DNA of 64,000 nt, taken from contig NC_067196.1 in assembly GCF_000699445.3 (NCBI RefSeq), positions 33,872,616 to 33,936,615 of the forward strand, given 5' to 3'. Under the pieces are notes generated by a model. The model had not been told where the DNA came from. It ran no database searches and worked only from the letters and a program-made list of their open reading frames with translations. The position numbers and the translations under genes were made by a program. Positions 1-12,700 of the stretch are shown here, piece after piece. The DNA comes from Schistosoma haematobium (taxonomy: Eukaryota; Platyhelminthes; Trematoda; Strigeidida; Schistosomatidae). Every line of letters starts with the position of its first letter. The stretch's first letter is position 1.

Positions 1-540
1 GCGTAATCAAAGATCCAACCTATTATTTTGGGGTCTGCTAGCTAGTCGTTATTTACGGTTGGAGACCTTGGATGACGTGGTTCAATATCAATCGCAGTAA
101 CGCATGTCTATTAATTTTCTTTCTCACTTCAGATTTTGACTTAAGCGACCGTTTTCACGCATTCTTTTTTTTAACCGTGCTTTTTATCCTATTTTCACGA
201 ACAGTGATACTAACTTTTGGGCTTATTAGATTTTTTCCTATTGGTTTTGTCTTCTTGTACTGGTATAAAACTTCACAGATTAGGTCTATGGATATTTGGT
301 CTAGATCTTATGTTGTTTATAAATGACTGATTAACGAAGGAGTTTTTTGAGAAGCCTAAATAACATCAATAAATTATCTATCAGTGAAAATGTTGAAATA
401 AAAACTGATAAAGGACAAATGTTTAAAATTTACTAACAGTAATTTCACAATGGTGATAATATTTAACATATTTTATCTCTGATTAAGCCAAAAAACAAAC
501 AATTATTGACCGTAATAAGATGGTTCACTAAATACTTTTT
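1..540. other. Flank 3' of the selectin-like gene
   Basis: AT-rich DNA downstream of the stop codon on the minus strand. It probably holds the 3' UTR and polyadenylation site, but nothing was pinned down. No protein-like frame is credible here. Confidence 0.4.
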
Positions 541-776
541 TCAACCAACTTTGCTTTTATTTCCTGAGTGTTTCAATCTTCTTCTTTGCAATTTAATATT
601 TTTCCGTATTTGTTTGAAATCTCTACCAATAGTGGCTAAATCTAGCAATAAAATTAGCCCCAGAAATATAAAAACCATAATGAACATAATTGAGGATAAT
701 TTTGCTGCAGATTCAGCTTCTTTTGGTTCAGTATAAATTCGTCCAGTAAGACTCACAGGAACTTTCTCAATTCTTG
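541..776 (-). CDS. Exon 8: transmembrane helix and cytoplasmic tail
   Basis: After a juxtamembrane stretch (GRIYTEPKEAESAAKL), a run of about 23 hydrophobic residues centred on IMFIMVFIFLGLILLLDLA forms a single membrane helix. A strongly basic tail (RKNIKLQRRRLKHSGNKSK) and the stop at 541-543 follow. The basic residues after the helix fit a type I orientation with the tail in the cytosol. Confidence 0.88.
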
Positions 777-3700
777 CTATAAAAAGTGGATTTCAGAAAA
801 AACTGTTTTATTAGATTAATAAAGTGGATGATTGAAATAACAGTAACTAACCGTAGAAATGATTGACCATTGTAGTTTGGTCATTAAATCTCGTAACAGG
901 CTATCTATTTTCAGGTCTGCTTTTTACGAGCTCAAGTAAGACATCGGATTAATATTGAAGCTAATACTTTAGTGACTACACTGGTCAAACTGAATCCTCT
1001 GTGATTATCACGAGAGTTTTTGCCCTCTCCTGTGAACTGGAATGATCAGTGATCGAGACTATTCAGACAGGATTATACTCGGTTCTCAGGTTTCAGCTAA
1101 GATCTCAGTCAATTTAGCTGCTAACACTGGACCATCATCCCTGAAAATCCCGAGATTTGGTTCATCAGACCCTCCTGATCTCCCTCCATTTACATTGCTT
1201 GTAGTCTTCACAACCTCACTAAGATTTGAAGGGCTTGCATCAATTCACCATTCAGGTTGACTGAAGATAGTGGGTAACCGCAGTGTGGTTGAAGGCCAGT
1301 TGAACTGCTCCCTAAAGTATTCTGCCCTTCGATTTAATCCCATGGATTGGAAGTGAGTAATAGTCCCATCCTTTTCCGAGATAGATTCACTAACAACCGT
1401 ATTGTTAATGTCCGTTTCTTCCAGAAGTCTGAACAGTTGTCTCCTGTTATCTTTGACTGCTGCATTTTCTATCATTTCTACTGTTTTTGCTACTCACGAC
1501 CATTACATATGCTTTTTGTCAGCCCACTTTTAAGCTTCCTCCGTTCCACATAGTGTTCTGAGCCAGGAGTGACAAGTTTCCGAGCATAAACCAGTACCGT
1601 AAACGCCATTAGGATCCATTCTTTTTTTTTCAACCTTTTGGTTCAAGTTACCTGCAGATACCACTGCTGTTTCCCCAGCTTTTTTCATATCATGCTAAGC
1701 TACCTCAGGGTGGATATCACTTTCACGGTTGACCAACTGCTGCTCTAGTTATTCCTGAAATATATTTTTTACTTTTTCGTTTTTAAGTTGGACTCTTTTT
1801 TTGTATATATCATTCCTAAAACATCTATTTATTATGGTTGTTTTCCTTCGTACGATTTGTCTCTCATTTACTTCCCTTTTACATTCGCACACCACTGACA
1901 TGACTGTCAGGTTTTGTACCCTTTTGCTCATATTTATAAATTGCTTTGTATTCTTGTTGTATGTATGGTGATTTCTCTAAAAAGAAGTCCCAATACATAT
2001 GTAATCTTATTTGTCGTTTATGAGATGTATTCACTTTAAAGTGCTGAACATTCAAAGAATAGTTTTAATTACTCTAATAGTTATTAAGTATTAAGTACTG
2101 TAACACAAATGAATACTAACTGCGAAAAGAAGTCGCGAACTGATGAATTATTGCTTTTCTAATTAATACATTCTTATCACAGGTAAACACTTGGACTTGA
2201 CAGGCTATTTTATCATCAAATATCGATAAAGCAAATAAGTGTTGAGTCAGTGAACGGCAATAAAGTCATCAATATGTTTAGAAAGGTTACAGAGTTTTCC
2301 TGTATAAAGTTGTTCGATGAAAACGAGTTATGGATAAAATAGAATACCTAAGGTTAGCTTACTTCTCGCTGTATTTTATATGGTCTTTGTTCCATAAACT
2401 GGAATAAAATTGTGGCTTATTACTGATAACTACACTTTCTTAGTGTATACCTCTCGAACTAATTATCGACTGCAAGAAACGTTGTATGATTAGTAGTCAG
2501 TGAAATATACTATTACTGGTAAACAGTGAATCACTCAAATTTCCATTTGTTTGGAAAAATACAAATGTACTGTTAATTATTAATGCAAAAGCCTATTGGA
2601 TCTACAGAGGAAAATTGTAAAAGGAAAACAACCAAATATTGTTTGATTACCAATACAACCAATTAGTTGTGGAGTCCACTGGCCGTAATTACCGCATGTG
2701 ATATTTAATTCGGAATTTTGATGAATACTTTCGTAACCGTCTTTGCAAAAGTATCGAATCACTGTTCCACGTGGATATGGAACTCCACTGTGTTTCGTCA
2801 AATTCATCACGTCTATGTTACTTTTCATGACAATAAAATATGGTTCCATATTATAATCCGGTTGTATTACGGCTTGTTCATATAAACAAGTGGCCTCTAA
2901 AATTTAAAAAACGAACTTATAATTTTAAAAATCAGACTCTCGATGTTAGTATCTAGAAAAATAAATAAAGTACAATGGGGGTTAGTTAGTCAATAGAAAC
3001 CAATATAATCTTCACTTTATTTCACTAGGATCATCATTAGGAAACTAATGGATACACATTATATGCATGTACATGTTGCAAAATTATCATATGTAAGCAT
3101 GTTGAACGGTTTTGAGAATTCATGATTAGTGAGTTCACGTAAATGACATGTTAACACAACTTTGATAGAAAAGAAGCAAACTTCTGCTTTTTTTTTAGCC
3201 GAAGAGGTGAATACGTTAGCATCACAAAAGGGAAATGAATAAACTTGAACAGAAACCCACTTTATTCGTTTGGTACTATAGTGATCCATCTTTTGACGTT
3301 GCCTCACTACCTCTTAGAATCAAACTTTCAGTCAAAGGACCAGTGATAATCATTTATGAAGCCATCTGGTGTGGTTTAGACTTACAAAAGTGTTGGCAAT
3401 TTAAACAAAAATTAAATGAAACAGTTACATATTTTAGCTAATAAACGCAGACTGTATTACTAAGCGAAAAGTAATTTCATTGCATTTTGCTGTTCTCATC
3501 TTTAATTATGTTGAATGCGATTTGTACATGTTCCTAACTTAATTTCTTTTCACTTAGCTTCTTATCTTTTGGAAGTTTTGACTTAGTTGAAATCTGAAGT
3601 TGCTAAATAATTACCTTCCGAAATTTTTATCCTTAACGCTGTGAATAATGCGTATACTTTATAACCGTTCATAATAATTAAAAATAATATTTTCAACTGT

Positions 3701-6700
3701 TTCATTTATTTAAAAAGCCCATGGGATAAGTACTCACTCTTGTTGATGTCTGAGTTTAGTTAACTAATAGAGCTAAAACAATATTGATTGACCGAATCAC
3801 TATATATATTCGTTCATGTGCACCTAAAGTATAAGCTAGAATCAAGTAGTAAGGGAAAAAAGAAACAACGAATTTTCAGACCTTAAAATGCTATCGAAAG
3901 AATTGAGGAAGTGTTCTTAGTTGTCAGTGAGAAGTCCTTAACCATAGAGTGGATACTAGGAATGATATGCTGGAAATTATTATGGATTACAAAATATTTT
4001 TGGCCAATACAACTAGTATGTTCTCGTGTACTGCTAAATGGCGTCATATCTCTGCAATTCAAATAAGTCGTGTTAAAACCAGCTACAACTAGTATGGATG
4101 TGTAGATAACTAGCGTTCTTTCTAAAGCACCTGCCTGTATTTTGCTACTGTTCGAGTATTTCCCAAATGCACTTTTCTTCTCAATGGTTAGAAAATTCAT
4201 CTCCCTAAACAGTTCAATGAGAAGAACTGTTTCTGTCTATCAATAGAGGATACAAAGTTACAGAACGTTGATTACAAGTGTCTTCAAAGTAATTGTGTTG
4301 TATATTTTTTTATACTATTAAAGAAGCTAGTTGGGATCCGGCTGTAGACGTCCTTTGAATCTTTTACCAACGTCGTGTTGCTTTCGGGAAGATCTATTTT
4401 ATTGTCCTGATCTTTAAAGTCACATAGTTTCCCATTGTTCATAAAGTTTAGTATCATGTTACAGATAGGACATTTCTATGTTCCTCGTTGTGTCAATCTT
4501 TATTCGTATAGTTATTGTGTATTATCCATTTTGTTGATCGAACTTTTAAGAGTTGTGATATATGCATCCTTGAATCTCTCAAGACAATTATTGTATATGA
4601 TTAGGAGTGTTGGTTTAATTTAAAACTACTAAACTACAAGTGTGTAAACAAACCATTGGGTTGCTGATTGTCTATATGATTCATGAAAGTTGTAAGCTAC
4701 ATGGGAGTAAAGCTGAAGACGATAGTTTGGGTTCGGTTTAGATAAGAAACAATGTGACTACTAATAGTTAAGTGATGTGGATGTACTTTTTTCTGTATAA
4801 TACTAATTATTCTTTAAATGCGACATATTATGCTATTTTTTATGTATCTTTGTTGTGTATATTATATGGAGAGAGCATGGTATACTTTATTATTACTTAA
4901 ACAAAGGAGTGATAACCATGCTTGCAAAAAACATAATAAATTCAGTGCTTATTATCAGTTACTTTTAATCTACATATAAGCCAATAACTCTAGTTAATTT
5001 GAAAATTGTTTAAAATTATGAAGCAGATCATATGCACGAAATATTTGAAAAAATAACCTACCTTGTTGAATTACCAAGTTATTTAAGAATAGAAATGACA
5101 AATCAAATATAAAATACACCAGCTATTTATTATTTTGTAGATTTCATACTTCTGTCAAATTGTTATTTCATCTATTACATCTTAAGTGCAGTGCTAATAA
5201 TTCCAAAAGTTAGAAAGTATCTGACTAATGTTTGCTGTTTTTCACATAAAATAACTTGTCATGAAGCAAATGCGTATCAGTCATCCATTCCATTTACATC
5301 CTTAAATAATCTTCATGTTTATTTGTTATTTGAAAAGTAATGTATTAAATTTACCCTACATCAAGCACCAACAATTAGATTTAGGGGTAGTAGTTTTCCG
5401 TGAAGTTGCTCGAAAGAAAATAAATATAAATGCGTGATTTCTCACTACTTTGACATAACACAAGAATTTATCTAACTCACCTTGACATTCTGTTGGTAAT
5501 GGTAGTACTGTACCAGAATAACCACGATATTCTCCAATTGTATTTGAACCAGGCGCTAATTCACAAGATACCTGTTTTTCTGTAGTACGATCGTTAAATA
5601 GATATCCTGGATTACATCTGATAGAAATCACATTTCCATATGAATAGAATTGATTAACCTGATGTAAGCCAAAGACTTGTTCCGTGATACGATTACGTGC
5701 AGTAACTAACTTAGCATTTTTAGGAATAGTGATGTCCAATTCCGTTTCATTACAACGCACAGCTACAAAAAATGTAAATATTTGATGATGGAATTTTGTT
5801 TATATTTCTTTGTTTGGTGAGTTTATCAACCTGAGGGAAAAATTTGGCATATGTGAATAGTGGCTAGCAGTGAAATCCAGAAAAGGCATTTCGTCCTTTA
5901 TTGGTCCCGTCAATTAGATTTATCTTTATCTGTGTTGATGTTCACACCGAGACTGAAACTCTGTAAATTTCGCTTCAAATATCAGTCGCTGAGTACAGAT
6001 AACAACTAACCTATGAAACAGGTACGGATTTATTTTGTAGTTTTTATTCTCGCGTTTTAATATTCAGTACCAAAACTGGTCAGTCTTTATTGATAAATGT
6101 GCGTCCTGAGCAGACTATCTAGATATAGCAAGGTGACAAGTCTGAAATGTGATAAAATGCTTACTTTTGATTCTGGGATGAAAACAAGCCAACATAAACT
6201 GATTAGAATTAGGTCACAAATATCAACAACTGTATAAAACAAATCCTTACTGGTATTCCAAAATGACTGTGTCGCTAGTGTGTGATAATTAATTTAGAAA
6301 ATTTAATTCCAGAAAGGTATTCTCTTGGTTTGCGTGAAGACGTAAGCTTTTGTTTATGTACAATAGCAGTCATTGTAGCTTACTTAAAGAAATGCTTTAC
6401 GACAGATTTTTCGGAAGTATTCGGAAACCATTATCATCCCTAGTTCATTTGCATTTTTTTCTTTATTAGCGTAATCCCATTTTTACAACGTATTTCAACA
6501 TATTCAGCAACGTCAACTGATTTTAGTTATTTTACAAGTGAGAGTTAGAACTGAATAGGGAAAAAAAACATTTTATGAATCAATTAAAAATAAAACAGAG
6601 GTGTTCACCAACACTTGAAAAATGGTAACTGAAGCTTTCTTTAGAGAAGTCCACAAATGAATCACAAAAGTATTACTAATCTCTAGGTTGCATAAACTTT

Positions 6701-9700
6701 TTATTCTAAAATTAGCATAATTACTTAGCACTTTCAAATTAACATATTTTAGAAACGATATAACAGTATATACTTAGACTTTAATATTCTTTATTTATTG
6801 TTATCTAACTGTTTCAAGCTAAATATATGAATTTACAAATTTAGAAATGACCACTGAAAGCAGAGATTTATAGGAGTTAACAGTAGAATACAGGACGCGC
6901 ACTTCGTCCCATTTGGGACTCGTCAGCTGAATGTACCTGCTTCCCAGAGTTATTCACTTCAGGACTAAAACCTTGTGTTGTACATCTCTGCTTTCAATGC
7001 TTGTAACTGAGTAGCAATATAGAGGCAACCTACACAGGATGTAAATATGTCAGAAAGAGATTGATCAATTACGGTCCTAAAAGTCGATAGGAGGATTCAA
7101 ATAACCAGTACAAATGAATTTATAAATGACCGTTTATATCATACTTAAAGATATATATTTTGCGATAAGAGACTTGAGGACAATTAAAAGGCCTCACATT
7201 ATTTTCCATTCAATTTTACATTAGTTAAATTGAATAGTTGTTTCTTTATGGAAGTTTTTTAAAATGCAAATCCAGTTTTACCAAATGGTTTTTTATTTGT
7301 AAAACCTGTAGGAAATTGGTGAATTTTATTTAGCAGTTGTTCTATAGATCGACAGCTTGACTTTTCACGAAACAAGGATAGTCTTGTTAAAAGGCTAAAT
7401 TTGAAACCTACTAATTTAGTCAATTCTGGGAAAAATTGAATAGTTGCAGCTATGTTGGAAGGGACATTTATGACAACAAGTTTTCAGTTTCAGATATTAT
7501 ATTAACTTCATAAAGTGGTTTAAACAAAATGAAACTTCAGAAAACTATTTAAAATCTTTCAAAGGTAAAATGTCATTCTAACATTCATGTTTGTTTACGA
7601 GCGGGAAAGAAGTAAAATTGTTTGATATTATCTATTTAAGAAGGGATTAGAATACATGAAAAGTATTCTCAACAATCCACCGACTAAGTAGTATAAATAC
7701 TACTTATGGATGTAAAAATTAATTGAGCTTGAAGGTATCTTCCAAATTTATCAGTGTGAGAGACCAAATAAAAACCAAACTAGCTGGAGATCATCCGAAA
7801 AACAATGGGAAACAATCAATTTGCCTGTCATGTTTATTCAGAAGAATATTTAAACGGAATTTATAGTCATTGTTTTGAATTGAAAATGTTGTAGTTGACG
7901 GTTTTTCGAGGTGTCAGCACCTGTCACTAGTTATAAGTAACTAGAAAAATCTAAGGTATCATAGTGCTTACCCACATATCATCTGAATAAGTTTTAGTAT
8001 TTTATTATATGTTATCAGTTGTTAAGAGTTCGAATGCAGAAATAATCGAAGGAGCCTCATAAAATTTAGAATTTTTTGTCATTCAGCTGACAAATGGTGG
8101 CTAAGTAATGATGAAAGTTTACTCCTACAAATTATTTTTCAAATCGTGTAGTATGATAGTGTGACGGTAATATACATAAAACCACCAGAGACTTTAAACA
8201 TAGTAAATATGTATCAGTTCTCAAATAACTACAATGTGCTTGTTGATTTTCATCAGAACGTTTGTATCACTGGAATTTAACTCCTCAGTGTATCAGATTT
8301 CTGTTGATATGAGTGGTTTGTAAACATTATCGAATTTCGTTTTCTATATTGCTCACTAACCCTAAGCAAACAATGAAAACTAGGAAACATTATACAGTTG
8401 TTTCATCCTAATATTGAACTGTTTAGCAGTACGCATCCACGACTCTGAGAAGGATTGAACCCAGGACTTTTAGATTTCGCGGTGACAGTTCAACCTCTAG
8501 ATCACTGAACCGTCATCTGATGATTAACATTTTTAATTTCATCCGAATTACAATATCACTCGTCAGATTTCAACAGGATATTGTTAGTGTTCAATAATAT
8601 TAAAATCAGAAACTGGTTCAAAAATGACTACTCAATAAGAATTATTATGGTAAAGATAAATTATGGATCAGAGATTTTCAAGCGAACGATTAAATACTAC
8701 ATTTCAACGACCTTCAATATTTTTGGCATGAAACCAGGGCAGATATTTATATAGTCCTAGAAACAAAGAGGTACAATGGATATTCTGTACTCTAGTATAA
8801 ACCATATTAACCGTAAAAGAGGTATTATTCTATCATAAAACATCAGATGATTTGTTGTCAATCTTAATTGACATTCAACCAAATATTGTTGCTAATGTAG
8901 TGAACAAGAACACGAGTGGGGACAGTCGAATATATTAGACACTAAATTACAGAACATCTCACTAAAATCTGAGAACCATACAGTAAATGGTCAATTTGTA
9001 AAATATTAAACTTGTCTCAAACATGACTGCTCCTTTTACAAATATCAGTCCATCGTCTCAGATTTCATTGTTCATGCATTTCCATACCAATTGCTCTTCG
9101 TTACCGTTCTTTCTCTCTCGATCTTCTACGGAAATACATTCTATATCTTATTATCGTTATATACTACTTATGTGAATATGAGTAGTTCACGCTAATACTG
9201 CATAATTATTTTCCTACATTTGACTAACTTGATAAACCTTGATAGAGTTAGAATAATACACATTGTGGAGTAAAGTGAATTAATTATATTCCGTTTACTT
9301 TGAGTCATTCACATACCCACTGATTTGTACAAAGGAATGAAATATTTTACAATGTTAATTTTGTGTAACATGTAAAAACTCTTTCAATAGTTAAGATCAT
9401 GAGTCAATTGAAGCTAGAACACCGTGGAAAACCTGGAAGCACTGGACGGCCGTTTCGTCCTATTGTGCGACTACCAAGCAGTGCGCATCCGCGACCCGTC
9501 CCGCGGGATTCAAACCCAGGACCTATTGGTCTCGTGCGTGAGCACTTAACCACTAGACCACTGAGCCGGTCAGCATCCAACGGTGTTAATGTCTAACTTA
9601 AACTAATCTACGAAATTGAGTGACACATCTACCATTGTCTCAGTGAGTTCCTATCTCACAACTGACCCGGTTGAACTCCAATGGTCACTGCTTCTCACTA

Positions 9701-12700
9701 GAACTCCGGGATATACATCTTGAAGCCAGTCACTAGTGAGCATATGTTGATTAGTATCAGAATCCCGCGAGGCGGGGTCGTGGGTGCGCAGTGCTGAGGT
9801 GTCACACAATAGGACGAAATGGCCATCCAGCTCTTCCAGGTTTTCCATGGTGGTCTAGCTTCAATTGACTCATGATCTCAACTGTTGAAATTACTAAAAT
9901 CTCCACAAAACCCCTTCTGATAGTAAAAGATCTTTCATCATTTTGTCTACCCTAATCACTAACAACTTGATCATGTTACTTATATCTTATCACTTCATGA
10001 TCTTTCTTGTTTAATATATTTAACTATTAATTGAACTTGTATAAGTATGAAGAGAATTTATAATAAAAGCAATTTTTTCAATAGTTAATTAGATGCGTTG
10101 TGTTTTTTGTTTCACAATTTGTAAAACATTTTGTTTATCTATCCTAATCAATATGTAGGTTGTTAAATTCAAGTGTATGAAATGGGATGAACTCACTTCA
10201 TTTTATAATTATTTTCAATCGAAAATTTGTAAATTATTTTAGAAAATGAATACCTTCTTTGGAAATTTATTTTAAAGTAGACTAAATCAAAATATAATAT
10301 ATTCCAAGTACCTGTAGAAATCTTATCACACTCAATTTAAGTAAATAGAAGAATAAAACTTTTATGATGCTTGATTTTCATCGTCTACATGGATGGAGCG
10401 CTAATTTGCCTTAGACGAATATCTACACTAGTTACACTTTTAGTGACTATTCTACAGGACGTCAACACAACTCAAATCAAGAACATATGACTAGCCTGAC
10501 TAGAACCTAAATATATTTTCACATCGAAAATCAACAACAGTCACAGTAATAATAAGGGTAAGAGAACATATAACTTATCTAGTACCTGTCAGATTATCTG
10601 TTAGTCTAGCTAAGCAAACAACCAATCATTAACTTTCTCGCTCACACAACAAAAACAATTTAAATGCTGAATAACATGAAGTTGATTTATATAGTGTTAA
10701 AGTTTGACAAATTACTTAATTCACCTCATGGGTAGAGCATCATTTCTAAAGAAATCTGAGAACACCAATATGTTTCCTTAAAACTTATTTGTTATCTAAA
10801 TTAAGGAATGTTATAGTGATAAAGTATTAAAGTATTGTCTACTGCTTCTTGGTGCTGATAATCGAAAAGTTTCTGAGGCCTTGAAAAATTGATCAAACGT
10901 TAAAAGTTCGAATTCATTTCATTTAAGCACTTTACTAATAAACTACTCGGATTGCAATTAAACTAATGTAGGACTGGAATAAGTATGAGAATGGTTAAAA
11001 AAGAATTAACAAATATCACAATATGTGATCTTAAATAATGCAGTAGTTTAATTGACTAGTTTAAAATGAAGTCGTTAACATACGTAATCAGGTTTGTCCA
11101 CTGTACTGTTCATAATGATGGAGAATTGAAAACAGTTGACATAAAGCCCCTCAAACTACGTCTTGTGTTTAACTGCCATCTGAGAAAAGAGTTTATCTCA
11201 ACTTTGAGACACATTTAACTCCATCAGATATTCAAAAGCTAAGTTTACAAGTCTATTTCGATTATTTGCAATTAGCCAATACTGGATGCAGCCTACCTTA
11301 ACATTGAGTAATTTATATTACTTGAAAGATTGCATATTAATTCAGCTGAAATTTGACTAAATTGAACACTATGGCTGAAAATGAGTTGTTTTTCAGCTAT
11401 AAATCAAGGTATAATTTATTCATAATGTGTACCCTACAATCTAGAGATAAATGTATATATTTGATTATGAACAAAATAATTATCCCTTTAATGGTTTTAA
11501 TGTACTTGGATGGATTTTCATAACATTTTCATAGTGAAAAATAGATATCATTTTTGAAGTACAAACTGAATTGTAATATTATGCTTTACTAATTTTATTA
11601 ATTACTACCAATAGTGTATTCAGATCTTGTGTATATTAAAATCCCAGTCAGTTGGTCTGTCAATAAACTGTACAAGTAACAAAGTTTACACACAGCCTAA
11701 GTTGACAAATTATTGTTGTGTACATATGCTCATGTTAGTTAAGATAAAACTTTAGCTGTGGTCATACACTGGTAAAATGTGAGTAATTTTGTAATTTTCC
11801 TGAGTATACATTATAAGACCTGGTTTCTAGCTAGTTTCTGGCTTTATCCCAGCATCTAATGTGAATAAAATGCAGTCAATGGTGACTTTTTGAATTAGCT
11901 CTACTTTCGAACTGTTTTCTGACTATTTCTATATATTTATTTAGTTTTACCTATAACATAAACCTCATTCGTAACTATGGTTTTTTAGTATCGAAAATTT
12001 ATGCTTACTTAACCAAAAAACAAATAGATGGAATATACAAATATTTCTAAAACCTAACGTTTACCTACCTATACAAGCCTGATAATTTTCCGGGTCCCAT
12101 AAACCCAGATTAAACGTTGTACTAGCGTGAGCACAGACCATTGTTGCTAATGTACTATTAGGATTTTGAAAGCTCACATAACCTCGACTGCATTGTAATG
12201 TAATATTTTGTCCATAATCATAAATAAGACTATCTGAACCAACTGGAACTTGAGGTTTATTTTCTATATTATCCAATAATTCTGGAAAAAGTGGACATTT
12301 CACATCTACAGGGCAAGAATTTTGTTATATTTGATTAGTACTATGCATATTCTGTCTGGTGTTCTATTTTAACAAAACCAAATAATAATTTCATTTGTTT
12401 TACGAGATTTTTTTATTTCTTGAAGTGATAGAAATTTGTAAGATGGTTGATTAAAAAAAATCACTGTATGATCCAAAATAAAAAATATGTAATTGTCCAT
12501 CTTATTATAAAAGAGGATAATTTAGTGTTTGGGTGGATGTAACATGACAGTTATACTGTGGAGTGCAACCGTAAGGTAACTACGCCTGGAGCCCCTCTGG
12601 GGCTGCTGCCGGTCCCAAGCCCGGATAAAGCAAGAGAGTTGGGCACGGGGTTGGCGACCCCATCCAGTCGAAAACTAACTCGCTAAAATATTCTAACCGG

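Noticed and set aside
3883..4200. 105-codon minus-strand frame in intron 6 of the selectin-like gene
   Set aside because: No cysteine pattern of a CCP module, no flanking phase-1 splice sites and no recognised family.
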